From UASB124 sp964446935 (GTDB taxonomy: Bacteria; Babelota; Babeliae; Babelales; RVW-14): a DNA stretch of 64,000 bases. The notes beneath the pieces were generated by a model. The model made no database searches. It saw only the letters and a list, made by a program, of their open reading frames with translations, and had not been told where the DNA came from. A program made the position numbers and the translations under genes. This document shows, in pieces, positions 34,383 through 43,980 of this stretch; the first letter of the stretch is position 1; each line of letters starts with the position of its first letter. The stretch spans positions 62,001-126,000 of the forward strand of contig CAYUQI010000001.1 of NCBI GenBank assembly GCA_964446935.1, written 5' to 3'.

Positions 34383-35606
34383 TTAGATCAATAAACTTGC
34401 AATAGCAGCATTCAAGAGATTGGTGAGTGTACCACCAAGGAGTGCACGAAGACCGAGTTTTGTTAATGCCTCGCGTTTGGATGGACACAAGGCGCCAATA
34501 CCTCCTATCTGAATTCCAATGCACGAAAAGTTAGCAAATCCGGCGATTGCGTAGGTCAGGATAGCCACCGAGCGGCTACTGAGCGTCTCTTTGACCATGT
34601 TGCTGTACGCGACAAGTTCATTAATGACCAATTTTTGACCGAGCAGGGTCCCCGCCGTTGAGCAGTCTTGCAGGGGAATACCAATCAAATAAGCAACCCC
34701 ATAAAACATTTTGCCAAAGAGTACATTGAGGGTAATGCCGGTAATGCCTGCTAAGATTGCATCCACCATCGCTATTAAGCTGATAAAAGCAATAAGCATA
34801 GCGGCAACATTGACGGCAAGCTTAAGTCCATCGGTGGTACCGGATGAAATGGCATCAAAAACATTTTTTGTTTCTCGTGGGATGTTAACCGTTCTGCCCC
34901 CCATGGTTTCAGGTGTTTCCGTTTCTGGCATAAGTATCTTCGAAATTAAAATAGCTCCGGGGATGGCCATGATACTTGCTGAAAGCATATGAACGATTGG
35001 TACGCCCATGAGGCCGTAGATAGCCAGAATGGACCCACTTAAATGTGCCATGCCACTGGTCATGACGGTTAACATTTCTGAATGAGTCATGCGAGCAAGA
35101 TAATTTTTGATAAGCAACGGAGCTTCTGTTTGCCCCAAAACGCTGTTGGCAGCAACAGAGAGTGTCTCTGCCCCGGATGTGCCAAAAAGAGGGCGGATGA
35201 CAAAGGCAAGGCCTTTAACCAATATTTGTACTATGCCGATATGGTAGAGCAATGACATCAAGGCGCCGAAGAAGATAATGATTGGTAACACTTTGATAGC
35301 GAATACAAAACCCCATGGACTATTGGCATTAGCAAGCCCACCAAATACAAAAGAACACCCTTGATCAGCAAATTTATAGATCGCTTCGACACCGCTTGCT
35401 ATGGCAGCAAAAATATTTTTACCGACCGCCGTTTTGAGAATAAAAAGTCCAATGATTGTTTGGGTGATGAGAGCGGTGAAAATAAGCTTTATTTTAATTG
35501 ATCTGCGATGTGTTGAAAATAAGGCGGCAATCGCAAGGATGGCTGCAATGCCTATGATACTTATGAAGTGGTTATCTTGGATAAACCAATCGAACAAAAA
35601 GAACAT
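34383..35606 (-). CDS. CNT-family nucleoside transporter (NupC-type)
   Basis: 407 residues with about ten membrane segments. Concentrative nucleoside transporter features: GWGFVF-type segment as PWGFVFAIKVLPIIIFFGALMSLLYHIG, the SANSVLGQTEAPL-like motif as VAANSVLGQTEAPLLIKNYL, and a C-terminal ALCGFANFSCIG-like motif as YAIAGFANFSCIGIQIGG. These carry nucleoside-binding residues (Gln/Glu in GQTEAP, Asn in FANFS). Couples nucleoside uptake to H+ or Na+. Fits salvage-dependent metabolism. Single-gene unit with an independent upstream region. Confidence 0.93.
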   Translation of the reverse strand: MFFLFDWFIQDNHFISIIGIAAILAIAALFSTHRRSIKIKLIFTALITQTIIGLFILKTAVGKNIFAAIASGVEAIYKFADQGCSFVFGGLANANSPWGFVFAIKVLPIIIFFGALMSLLYHIGIVQILVKGLAFVIRPLFGTSGAETLSVAANSVLGQTEAPLLIKNYLARMTHSEMLTVMTSGMAHLSGSILAIYGLMGVPIVHMLSASIMAIPGAILISKILMPETETPETMGGRTVNIPRETKNVFDAISSGTTDGLKLAVNVAAMLIAFISLIAMVDAILAGITGITLNVLFGKMFYGVAYLIGIPLQDCSTAGTLLGQKLVINELVAYSNMVKETLSSRSVAILTYAIAGFANFSCIGIQIGGIGALCPSKREALTKLGLRALLGGTLTNLLNAAIASLLI

Positions 35607-35817
35607 TCTTTTTCCCTTTCAAAAATGGTGAGTAAATGGTTAGGGAAAATATACCTGAAAAAAAGAATTTGTAATGAATTGGTTGTAATGTGGTGGAAGG
35701 GGGTGGGAAAATGAGAGCAGGGATGATGTCACCCTGAACTTGTTTCATAACTGTTCAAGGTACTTTCTTTTGTACCCGTCAACGTTTTTTTACTGAAAAT
35801 GTGCATGGTATGTATAT

Positions 35818-35846
35818 GTCGTACTGGCGAAAGCCGGTATCCAGTC
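35818..35846 (+). repeat. Dispersed palindromic element, copy C
   Basis: GTCG, stem TACTGGC, loop GAAA, stem GCCGGTA, then TCCAGTC. It shares the GTC and ATCCAG flanks and the GAAA loop with the copies near 15.9 kb while the stem bases have changed on both arms. Located in the 292 bp gene-free stretch between the nucleoside transporter and prfA, which otherwise shows nothing recognisable. Confidence 0.75.
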
Positions 35847-35898
35847 TTCCATCAGACAGTTATGAATTTTGCTTCAGGGCTTGTTATTGATAAACGTT

Positions 35899-36963
35899 CT
35901 ATGCATCCAAAATACTATGGGATTTGCGTTGAGCGCGGTCCCAATCAATGAGTGGATTGATCAGATCATCAAGATCGCCTTGCATAATCATATCGAGTTT
36001 TTTGAGAGAGGTCTCTGTGCGATGATCGGTGATACGATTTTGGGGGAAGTTATACGTTCTGATTTTTTCAGCGCGTTCACCAGTCCCAACCTGTTCTTTG
36101 CGAGCGGCACTGATTTGGGCTGCCTGCTTTTCTTTTTCAAAAGCAAACAAACGAGCTTGCAAAATTTTCATCGCTTTTTGTTTGTTTTTGATTTGTGACC
36201 GTTCATCTTGACAGGCAACAACCATTCCGGTTGGAATGTGTGTTATGCGTACTGCAGAGTCTGTTTTGTTAACGTGCTGTCCGCCAGCTCCACCGGCACG
36301 AAAAGTATCAATACGTAGATCACTTTGATTGATGGTAACTTCTACGTCCTCAAGCTCAGGAAGTACGGCAACCGTAACGGTTGAAGTGTGAATTCTTCCC
36401 GCAGCTTCGGTTTTGGGGACGCGCTGAACACGATGAACACCGGATTCATATTTAAGGTATTTATAAACGTTTCTGCCTTGAATATGAATGATAAGTTCCT
36501 TAAAACCACCAAGATCAGTGTAGGTTTCTTCAACAGCCGAGACCTGCCAACCCTTGTTCTGTGCATAATTTGAATACATTTTAAAGAGGTCAACGGCAAA
36601 CAGCGCAGCTTCTTGTCCGCCGGCGCCGGCTCGAATTTCAAGAAAGACAGAACGACTGTCTTGTGGATCTGATGGATAAAGAATGTCATCCAACGACCGT
36701 TCGAGTTGTTCTTTTTTTAATGTTATTTCTTTGATTTCTTGATCAAATAAATCTTTTAATTCGCCTTCTTCTTTATCACGTTGTTTTGTGCTTTCTTCTA
36801 TTGTTTTAGCAAATTCTAGAATTTGTTTATGAACATCTAGAACATTACCCAGGAGCGACGAGCGCTTTTGAAGCGTTACACGAGTTTTTTGATCAAGATT
36901 TGGATCAATGAGTCGCTGATTAAGTGCGTCATATTCTTGTTGAAGTACATTCCAATTTAGCAT
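35899..36963 (-). CDS. prfA: Peptide chain release factor 1
   Basis: 354 residues. Terminates translation at UAA and UAG. The catalytic GGQ is at residues 227-229 (FRAGGAGGQHVNKTDSAVR). The codon-recognition tripeptide typical of RF1 (P-x-T) is seen as Pro183-Lys-Thr185 in RVPKTEAAGRIHTS. The N-terminal coiled domain and C-terminal IRTYNFPQNRITDHR are conserved. Downstream of rpmE with a hairpin in between; no prmC methyltransferase follows here. Confidence 0.95.
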   Translation of the reverse strand: MLNWNVLQQEYDALNQRLIDPNLDQKTRVTLQKRSSLLGNVLDVHKQILEFAKTIEESTKQRDKEEGELKDLFDQEIKEITLKKEQLERSLDDILYPSDPQDSRSVFLEIRAGAGGQEAALFAVDLFKMYSNYAQNKGWQVSAVEETYTDLGGFKELIIHIQGRNVYKYLKYESGVHRVQRVPKTEAAGRIHTSTVTVAVLPELEDVEVTINQSDLRIDTFRAGGAGGQHVNKTDSAVRITHIPTGMVVACQDERSQIKNKQKAMKILQARLFAFEKEKQAAQISAARKEQVGTGERAEKIRTYNFPQNRITDHRTETSLKKLDMIMQGDLDDLINPLIDWDRAQRKSHSILDA

Positions 36964-36987
36964 GTTTGTTTCATTCGTATCAAAACA

Positions 36988-37025
36988 TAAAGGCGTATCT
37001 TGTTTGTTATCAAGATACGCCTTTA
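36988..37025 (-). terminator. Rho-independent terminator between rpmE and prfA
   Basis: A 15 bp perfect stem (TAAAGGCGTATCTTG and its complement) with an 8 nt loop. On the minus strand it ends CCTTTATGTTTT, 14 nt past the rpmE stop and just before prfA, so it may partly attenuate read-through into prfA. Confidence 0.85.
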
Positions 37026-37038
37026 ATAGTTTTAAGCA

Positions 37039-37299
37039 CTACTTTTTTTTAGACTTGGCTTCTTTTTTAGGCTCTGTTGTTTCTTTCTTAGCTGTTTTAC
37101 CGGCTGTTTGATAACGGGCTTGGAATTTTTCAATACGACCAGCCGTATCAACAAATTTTTGTTGTCCGGTGTACATTGGATGGCACGCTGAACAAATATC
37201 AAGATCAATACGTTGTTGTGTTGAGATTGTTTGGAATGAACTACCACATGCGCAACGAGTTGTTATTTCGTAAATTTTAGGATGTATACCGTCTTTCAT
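37039..37299 (-). CDS. rpmE: 50S ribosomal protein L31, zinc-binding type
   Basis: 86 residues. Starts MKDGIHPKIYEITTRCACGSS and has four zinc-ligand cysteines, Cys16, Cys18, Cys36 and Cys39, so it is the C+ form of L31. The C-terminal 25 residues are a Lys-rich extension (KKETTEPKKEAKSKKK) beyond the usual end. The conserved HPMYTGQQKFVDTAGRIEKF segment is intact. It follows the phosphosugar isomerase gene by 13 nt. Confidence 0.95.
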   Translation of the reverse strand: MKDGIHPKIYEITTRCACGSSFQTISTQQRIDLDICSACHPMYTGQQKFVDTAGRIEKFQARYQTAGKTAKKETTEPKKEAKSKKK

Positions 37300-37312
37300 A
37301 ATCTAAAAACCT

Positions 37313-38326
37313 CTAAGCAATTCCCTTAGTTTTATGACGCTTTTTGAGCTCTTCGATGATTGCTACTTTTTGAGTATCTATCCCTCTGGCTTTGCCCAAG
37401 TGATAGGAGGCAAAATCTGCCCATAAAATCATAGTAAAGAGCTGACTTTCAAAAGTATCCCCAAAAACAGGCGGTTTGTAAAGAATTACCCGCTTTTCCT
37501 TCAAAATCTCACCAGTTGCTTGAATGGCTTTCGTGAGATTGCCAGGTAGAAAATCGGTATAAAAGAACGTCACAATCGGATTTTTGGTGAAATTTTCAAA
37601 ACCAACCAAGAGGTTATGGCACAATTCTGGAAATACATTAAAAACAGCCTGAATTTTGGCATTTTCGTTAAATTGAGTTGTTGCTCGGTAGGCTACTGAA
37701 GCGCTATCACCACTAATACCCCATACATGAAAAAATTCGTACCCATTCATGGCATACAAGAATTCTTTAAAGGTATGTCCTTCTACAAATGAAGGAATGT
37801 ATTTATCGGCATCGTTAATCCAGGTTTTGACCATATTTAAGCCGCCAGGCAGAATACCCATTAAATCAAACGTGCCACATAAAAAGCCTAAAAAATGTCC
37901 CAAGGCCGAGCGGGGTGTTAGGCTTGCGGGAATTAATACAAAGGGCAAATCTTTAGTTTCTGCTATCTCTGAAGCCTTACCAGAGTGAGCAAGAACAATG
38001 GTTGGAATAAATTTACGAGTAAGCTCTTCCAAAACAGCAAGCGTTTCCCATGTTTGACCTGAGTAGGAAACAACAATTGCCAACGTATCTGTATCAATGC
38101 TTGCAGGGATGATGGGTGAATCAACAACGATTGATACTATTCCTGGTCTGCGATCAAGAAAGGTTTGCATAATTCTACCAGCAACACCCGACCCTCCCAT
38201 GCCGACAAAAGCAATCTTCTTTACATTTTTAGGAAGTCCAGATCCATAGTCTTCATAAAAACTGTGAGCAAGTTGAAGCCCTTCTTTGAGTTTGGTTGAC
38301 CATAGTGACATTTCTTTGAGCATCAT
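37313..38326 (-). CDS. Bifunctional phosphoglucose/phosphomannose isomerase-like SIS protein
   Basis: 337 residues. SIS domain start KKIAFVGMGGSGVAGRI followed by VVSYSGQTWETL, the phosphosugar-binding Ser/Thr loop. PASLTPRSALGHFLGFL and the C-terminal SQLFTMILWADFASYHLGKARGID match the archaeal/bacterial PGI/PMI family, whose members interconvert fructose-6-phosphate with glucose-6- or mannose-6-phosphate. It would link glycolysis to nucleotide-sugar synthesis. Dual specificity is by family, not shown here. Confidence 0.88.
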   Translation of the reverse strand: MMLKEMSLWSTKLKEGLQLAHSFYEDYGSGLPKNVKKIAFVGMGGSGVAGRIMQTFLDRRPGIVSIVVDSPIIPASIDTDTLAIVVSYSGQTWETLAVLEELTRKFIPTIVLAHSGKASEIAETKDLPFVLIPASLTPRSALGHFLGFLCGTFDLMGILPGGLNMVKTWINDADKYIPSFVEGHTFKEFLYAMNGYEFFHVWGISGDSASVAYRATTQFNENAKIQAVFNVFPELCHNLLVGFENFTKNPIVTFFYTDFLPGNLTKAIQATGEILKEKRVILYKPPVFGDTFESQLFTMILWADFASYHLGKARGIDTQKVAIIEELKKRHKTKGIA

Positions 38327-38347
38327 GGTAAAGCCTCCTGGTAGGGG

Positions 38348-40570
38348 TTAAACAAGTTTGAGTTCCTTTTGTAGTGTGCGCGCATCCTGTTTGACCTCTT
38401 GCGGCACCGGGGATGTTATCAGTTCAGCCAGCGCTTTGCGTGCATCCTGCTTACGCCCAACCTCATACAGGCATTTAGCGCGATGAAGGCGGGCATATGG
38501 TATCTGATTAAGCGTTGGCCCTAAACGATCAAAAACAGCAAGAGCAGCGTCATATTTTCTGGTGTTAAGTAACGCCTGTGCATAATTATAGGCACAACTG
38601 TAATTATTTGGATCTTTTTGATAGGCAATAGCCAAGTATTCAACGGCTTTCGTATAGCTTGGCAAATTATAATAACAGCAGCCTAAAAGGAAAGCGGTGT
38701 CTTGATAGTGTTTATCAATCTTTTCAAGAACATCAATGGCTTTGCGAAATTGTCCAGTTTCAAGAGCGAGAGATCCATACAGATAAAAGGTATCCCGTTC
38801 TGGTGCATCGCCATTAATTGCTTGCTCTAAACACATGAAAGCTTCTTGTTTTCGGCCAAGCACTTGATAAAGTTTGCCAAGTGCTGTGTGTGATTTCGTA
38901 GCAAATGGACGCATCTGAATGGCTTGTTTTAAACAGTACTCGGCGGTTTGAAATGATTGATTGGTAAAGTGGAGCATGCCAAGATTGTGAAAGAGTTCTG
39001 GATGTGCTTCGCCAATATCAAGTGCACGTTTGTAGTGTTCAAGAGCTTTATCAATGTTATTTGAAATTTGGTAGATGGTGGCCAAATTAATGTGTGGTTC
39101 GGCATAGAAATTATCTCGTTCTATTGATTTATAAAAATAATCCATAGCTTCTTGCGTTCTTCCAGTTTCCCACAATGCAATGGCGTAGTTGTTGTATGCG
39201 CGTGATTTTTCGGGAATTTTGTTAATTACATCACCCCAAAAATCGAGTTCTGAGCGCCATACATTGTTGCGAATGCTGCTGGAACTTGCAAAAGCTATGC
39301 ACACAAAGCCAAGTACCATGGAGAGAATGATTCGCCTCTGACGTTCTTGCACTAATTGTAGGATTTTGTCGGAAAACCATACGTACCCTTGAACAAATAC
39401 AAATGCCAACATAACCATCATACCCAATGATGCGAGATATGTTTTATAATCACAAATTAATTCGGTTGTGGGGAAAATGCTCGTTCGTGGAAGCATTGCT
39501 ATAAAAAACCACGCGAGTCCAAAGATCACAAGCGGAATTTTGTAACGAATGTATAACCAGACGGCCATACAAAGGAGTGCTAGCAAAAGTAACAGAGGCA
39601 GAATAACGTCGAGATCATAAAGATGCGACGAAAGTTTCATGTTGTTATCAAAGCAGAGACTGAATGGCCAGATGAAGATGGTGATGTAATGAAGCAGAAC
39701 TTTAAATTGAGAGATGGCAAACGGATAACAGGTAATGTATTCGGTTGGCTTGCTTGTCAGAACATTGCCGCGATTATTATGAACAGGGTTGAAGGCGAGT
39801 ACTGAAACTGCTTTAGGTGAAAACATTCCGTATGTAAGCAAAACCCCGTAAAGAATTATAAAAAAACAAGCATGAATGATGATACGAGATTTGAACGATG
39901 ACCAATCACTTTCAGCAATCAAAAACCAGTCGACCATAACAAGAAGTATAGGTAAAACAATGATAATTTCCTTGGTGCCACCGGCAAATGCAATAAAGAT
40001 AAACGATGCTCCATACAAGAATCGTCTGAGCATAATATTGGGTGTTGTTACTGCGTATACAAAGGTGATAAGAACGAGCATGCTAAAGAGAGCAACTAAA
40101 CCTTCCAGTCGCATTTGTGTGATGTAGGATACGGTTTGTGTTTGTGCTGGATGTAATAAAAAAAGAATCGTTGTTGTAGTGGCCAGTTCGAGCGCGTAAT
40201 TTTTGATGAATTCGTATCGTTTAACATTACTCAAGAGACGGTAGATGGAAAAAAAGACAAGAACCCCAATAGCAATGTGCAAAAGAACATCAAAAATTCG
40301 ATAAGCAAAGGGGTTCGTTTTCCAATAATAAAATGTTGTTTGATTTAATAAGCGGGAAATCCATCGGGGGTTTTGAAAAAACTGTCCCCAAAAATCGATA
40401 GAACGAACATGGATGTAGTTCGTGATCGTTGGTAAATCATCAAAAAAGAATCCATACCACAATGATGGATAGTAAACAATAAATGTTATAAGCGACAAAA
40501 GCGCTGGAATCCATGCAAACGTTACATATGTTCGCCAAGAATTAAACGATGCTTTTGACATTGTCTTCAT
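38348..40570 (-). CDS. TMTC-like membrane protein with C-terminal TPR repeats, copy 1
   Basis: 740 residues. Residues 15-440 contain about ten to eleven membrane helices, followed by about eight TPR repeats (e.g. SRAYNNYAIALWETGRTQEA, AEPHINLATIYQISNNIDKA, HPELFHNLGMLHFTNQSFQT). The first loop has FFFDDLPTI, with the paired acidic residues of GT-C glycosyltransferases, and HPAQTQTVSYITQMRLEGL aligns with the HPVHTEAV motif of eukaryotic TMTC O-mannosyltransferases. It probably uses a lipid-linked sugar to glycosylate exported proteins; substrate and activity are inferred. ATG 40570 has GAGGTGTG upstream. Tandem paralogue of the next-upstream gene. Confidence 0.75.
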   Translation of the reverse strand: MKTMSKASFNSWRTYVTFAWIPALLSLITFIVYYPSLWYGFFFDDLPTITNYIHVRSIDFWGQFFQNPRWISRLLNQTTFYYWKTNPFAYRIFDVLLHIAIGVLVFFSIYRLLSNVKRYEFIKNYALELATTTTILFLLHPAQTQTVSYITQMRLEGLVALFSMLVLITFVYAVTTPNIMLRRFLYGASFIFIAFAGGTKEIIIVLPILLVMVDWFLIAESDWSSFKSRIIIHACFFIILYGVLLTYGMFSPKAVSVLAFNPVHNNRGNVLTSKPTEYITCYPFAISQFKVLLHYITIFIWPFSLCFDNNMKLSSHLYDLDVILPLLLLLALLCMAVWLYIRYKIPLVIFGLAWFFIAMLPRTSIFPTTELICDYKTYLASLGMMVMLAFVFVQGYVWFSDKILQLVQERQRRIILSMVLGFVCIAFASSSSIRNNVWRSELDFWGDVINKIPEKSRAYNNYAIALWETGRTQEAMDYFYKSIERDNFYAEPHINLATIYQISNNIDKALEHYKRALDIGEAHPELFHNLGMLHFTNQSFQTAEYCLKQAIQMRPFATKSHTALGKLYQVLGRKQEAFMCLEQAINGDAPERDTFYLYGSLALETGQFRKAIDVLEKIDKHYQDTAFLLGCCYYNLPSYTKAVEYLAIAYQKDPNNYSCAYNYAQALLNTRKYDAALAVFDRLGPTLNQIPYARLHRAKCLYEVGRKQDARKALAELITSPVPQEVKQDARTLQKELKLV

Positions 40571-40598
40571 TACACACCTCGTGAGTGGTCATTAGTCT

Positions 40599-43010
40599 TT
40601 AAACCTTAACGGTGATGACATTTTCTTTTGTTGCGCCGCCTTTGCCTTTTTTAGTTGTTTTTGGTGCATTAGGATCTTTGTTCAAAGCAATGGCTTTCTT
40701 AAAATCACTTAATTTAATACTTCCTTTGCCTTCAATTACTTTTTCTTGTAAGGCAAGACGCGTTATTTCATTACGCACTGTTTTTTTGAATTCTTCTGCT
40801 GTATTAAGTGACAGAAGTCCGTTGAGATATTGTTGAGCATCTTTAAACTTTTTCATTTGCTCATAGCATTGAGCAACTCTGAAAAATGCCTGAGGAACGG
40901 GTTGTGGGAATGTTGTTGTGCGTTTAAATATTTCACAGGCATTTGCAAACTCATTTTTGGTATACAGTGTCTCTGCCAAGTTGTACATATAGCGAACGTC
41001 GTTTGGATTCTTTTGTGCAAGCCCTGCATAAATCTCTTGAGCTTTATCAAGATGTTTGCAGAGAAAATGAGCATTGGCAAGATTAAACCATACCTGATCC
41101 TGCCCGGCACCACGTCTGATTGTTTCTTCAAACGCGTGTATGGCCTCATCATATTTTTGAACTTTTAATCCAAGTTGACCTAATTTGAACATGGCTTCCG
41201 GGGTATCAAGATCTCCTTCAGTTGCTTTCTTTAAATAATCCCACGCCTTAGCAGACTCACCTTTTTCTTCGTACAAACGAGCGAAGTTGTAGAAAGCTTT
41301 TCCATAATAAGGGCGTAATTGAATGGCGATAGTGAGCATACGTTCAGCATCATCATATTGTTTCTTCTGTAATAAGAGTGTCCCTAAATTGTTGTATGCT
41401 TCTGGATAATTAGGGCAAATATTAATGGCCCCCTTAAGCGCTTCAATAGCTTTATCAATTTCACCTTTCATTGAATAAGCAACGGCCAAGTTACTTAGAG
41501 GATCAGCATAATTTGCATCAAGTGAAATGGCTTTTTGATATGCAACAATTGATTCGTCAACACGCCCGGCTTCCGATAGTGCAACCCCCAAATTATTGTG
41601 AGAACGAGCTTTGTTTGGTGCCTTTTTAATATTGTCTTCCCAAAATACTACACAGGTTTCCCAGATTTTGTTGCGTTGATAAGCCCCTAGGCCGATGAAT
41701 AACATCAAAATTGAGAGGACTCCAACTTTAACTTCATACGTATTGAATTGTGCAGGGATAGTACGTATTGCAGCCCAAATAGTTGTGAACAAATATACGA
41801 TAATGGTACTGAGTAAAAACATCATGCCTGCTGAGGCTAGATATGTTTTGTAGTCACATACCAATTCTGGCGATGGGATAATCGAGGCTCGTGGAGCAAC
41901 AGCAATAAGGAACCACAGCATACCAAAAGAAAAAGCGACATATTTTTTATACCACACTGAGCGGAACACCATGACAAGCAAAGTAACGAGAATTGCAAGT
42001 GGAATGATGACTTCAAAGCTAAAAAAGCTTGGAGCGATTTTCCAGTCATATTCAACGCTGATATTAAATGGCCATAGGAAGATAACAAGATAGTGCACAA
42101 TGACTTTGAATTCTGATATGAGGTATGTCCATGCTGTAATTTCATCAAAGGCGCTAGGGGTAAGAATATTGCCACGATTGTTGTGGGTGCTCATTTTGCC
42201 AAGAAGTGCGTCAATGGTAAAAGAGGTTCCCATATGTTGGAGGATAAGTATTACAAAAAAGAGTGTAAAGAGCCCGTAGAGCCACAGATGATTTTTAAAT
42301 AAAGCCCATTGTTGCTGAGAAATAAAAAACCAATCAATCAAAAGCATGAGGAATGGCACAACAACAACCAGTTCTTTGGTGCCGCACGATAAAAGACCGA
42401 ATGTAAAAAGCAATGCAATAAATATTGTTTTGAAAATAATATTGTTTGCTTGTATTGCCTTTACATACATCAGGAGCGTTGCAAGAACAAAGAGACTTGC
42501 AAGCCCTTCCATACGTGCCTGAATGACATATGAAACGGTTTGTGTTTGAGTAGGGTGTAATAAAAACAATCCACTGCTTACAAAAGCGATAAAGAGTGCA
42601 TTGTCATAAAAAAATGGTTTGGTTGTTAAAAGACGACAGAGGTTGTAGATCAAGTAAAAAAGTATAAGTCCTGCAAAGATATGAATAAAAACATTAAAAA
42701 GTCGGTAATAAAATGGGTCAAATCGACCAAGTTGAAAGTTAAATGCATTGAGCCAATCCCCAAGCCATCGAGGGCTTGTCCACCATCTGGTGAGTGGGTC
42801 GTCAAAGCGTATACCAAATCGTTTGGTTATGTTTGCAATATCATCAAATTGAAATGGATAATTGAGCGAAGGATGATAGATAAGAATGGCCATGAGGGTC
42901 AAGATTCCAGGGGCAAACAAGAGCTGAAAAATGCGATTGTGAATAAAACCAAACGCATGTGAAGCTGCCTGCATTTGTGTTTCTTCCCTAGCAACGGTGC
43001 TTTTTTTCAT
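40599..43010 (-). CDS. TMTC-like membrane protein with C-terminal TPR repeats, copy 2
   Basis: 803 residues from the ATG at 43010, preceded by AAGGAGACG; an upstream in-frame ATG at 43130 is rejected. Same design as the neighbouring copy: about eleven helices to residue 460, then about eight TPRs (ARSHNNLGVALSEAGRVDES, ADPLSNLAVAYSMKGEIDKA, PEAYNNLGTLLLQKKQYDDA). FQFDDIANI and HPTQTQTVSYVIQARMEGL are at the equivalent places. The C-terminus has an extra Lys/Thr-rich tail (NAPKTTKKGKGGATKE). The gap to copy 1 is 28 nt, indicating cotranscription. Duplication is old, since identity is patchy. Confidence 0.75.
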   Translation of the reverse strand: MKKSTVAREETQMQAASHAFGFIHNRIFQLLFAPGILTLMAILIYHPSLNYPFQFDDIANITKRFGIRFDDPLTRWWTSPRWLGDWLNAFNFQLGRFDPFYYRLFNVFIHIFAGLILFYLIYNLCRLLTTKPFFYDNALFIAFVSSGLFLLHPTQTQTVSYVIQARMEGLASLFVLATLLMYVKAIQANNIIFKTIFIALLFTFGLLSCGTKELVVVVPFLMLLIDWFFISQQQWALFKNHLWLYGLFTLFFVILILQHMGTSFTIDALLGKMSTHNNRGNILTPSAFDEITAWTYLISEFKVIVHYLVIFLWPFNISVEYDWKIAPSFFSFEVIIPLAILVTLLVMVFRSVWYKKYVAFSFGMLWFLIAVAPRASIIPSPELVCDYKTYLASAGMMFLLSTIIVYLFTTIWAAIRTIPAQFNTYEVKVGVLSILMLFIGLGAYQRNKIWETCVVFWEDNIKKAPNKARSHNNLGVALSEAGRVDESIVAYQKAISLDANYADPLSNLAVAYSMKGEIDKAIEALKGAINICPNYPEAYNNLGTLLLQKKQYDDAERMLTIAIQLRPYYGKAFYNFARLYEEKGESAKAWDYLKKATEGDLDTPEAMFKLGQLGLKVQKYDEAIHAFEETIRRGAGQDQVWFNLANAHFLCKHLDKAQEIYAGLAQKNPNDVRYMYNLAETLYTKNEFANACEIFKRTTTFPQPVPQAFFRVAQCYEQMKKFKDAQQYLNGLLSLNTAEEFKKTVRNEITRLALQEKVIEGKGSIKLSDFKKAIALNKDPNAPKTTKKGKGGATKENVITVKV

Positions 43011-43187
43011 AGACGTCTCCTTTTTAACATTTTTGTATGTTTTCAAATCCCCTTTGACACTATATGCAAATTTTAATGAAAAAAAAGCATATGTCGACAG
43101 AAAAAAACGAGCGTGAGGGTTTTCATGCATTTGACCGGGCTCTTAATCTACCGTATGCTAGATCATATGCCAAAGGAGCTCATAATT

Positions 43188-43952
43188 ATGATTATTCCAC
43201 AATCTTCTTTATCAGGAACCGTACCTCGAATGTCCAGAAGACAACAATTTTTGGATGTGCTTAATGACATAGCGATTATCTTTCCGGTGTTTCTTATCAT
43301 TTTTACGTGGCGAGGGTTTGTGCAGGCGCTCATAGCACGGATCATGGGAGATCGTACGGCGCAGCACGATGGCCAATTAACGCTTAACCCTTTGGCTCAC
43401 GTTGATTTGACCGGACTCGTTGTCATTATGGTTGTATTCTTTGTGCTTGGTGGGCTATTAGGAGATATGCTTCCTCGCGCTTTGTTACTCATTGTTCTTA
43501 TTGTTTTAGGGGTTCGTTGGACCCATCCAGTGACGATTGATGATCGTCAATTTAAGCATCATCGGCTTGGCGGTATAATGACATCGCTTTCTGGCTCATT
43601 GGCAAACTTTCTTCTTGCCTTCATGGGTGCTGGGCTTATGCGGTTGTGCATGAGCGAAGCGCTTCCTATGTATGCAATTGTTTCACTCATTAAAATTTTG
43701 CAAACATTAATTGATGTAGCATTGTTTTTTGGGGTGCTTGATTTGATTCCTGTGCCTCCGTTTGACGGCGGGCGAGTATTGCGTTATGTATTGCCATACT
43801 CGGCCCAGTCTGTGCTTGATTGGCTGGAAAACTATTCTTTTATCATTTTCCTTATACTCTTTTTTGTTCCCGTGATTAGTGATATCTTCTTGGGTAGCAT
43901 TTTTATATTTGTTATGAGCATCAAGAAAATGATGCTAAGCGTCTTTTTTTAA
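43188..43952 (+). CDS. Site-2-protease-like (M50) membrane protein with the zinc motif lost
   Basis: 254 residues from the ATG at 43188 (AAAGGAGCT upstream). Collinear with the next gene: GDRTAQHDGQLTLNPLAHVDLTG versus GDDTAKKRGRLTLNPVAHIDLLG, and IPVPPFDGGRV versus LPIPPLDGSHI. The HExxH metal and catalytic motif is absent: its aligned positions are Arg42, Gly43 and Gln46 (WRGFVQ). The second metal-site Asp in PPFDGG is kept. Five to six membrane helices. It is a pseudo-protease by sequence but open over its full length, which suggests retained function, perhaps as a partner or regulator of the active copy 28 nt downstream. Confidence 0.82.
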   Translation: MIIPQSSLSGTVPRMSRRQQFLDVLNDIAIIFPVFLIIFTWRGFVQALIARIMGDRTAQHDGQLTLNPLAHVDLTGLVVIMVVFFVLGGLLGDMLPRALLLIVLIVLGVRWTHPVTIDDRQFKHHRLGGIMTSLSGSLANFLLAFMGAGLMRLCMSEALPMYAIVSLIKILQTLIDVALFFGVLDLIPVPPFDGGRVLRYVLPYSAQSVLDWLENYSFIIFLILFFVPVISDIFLGSIFIFVMSIKKMMLSVFF

Positions 43953-43980
43953 TCAAGAGTTTTTAATCAGATAGGATGCT

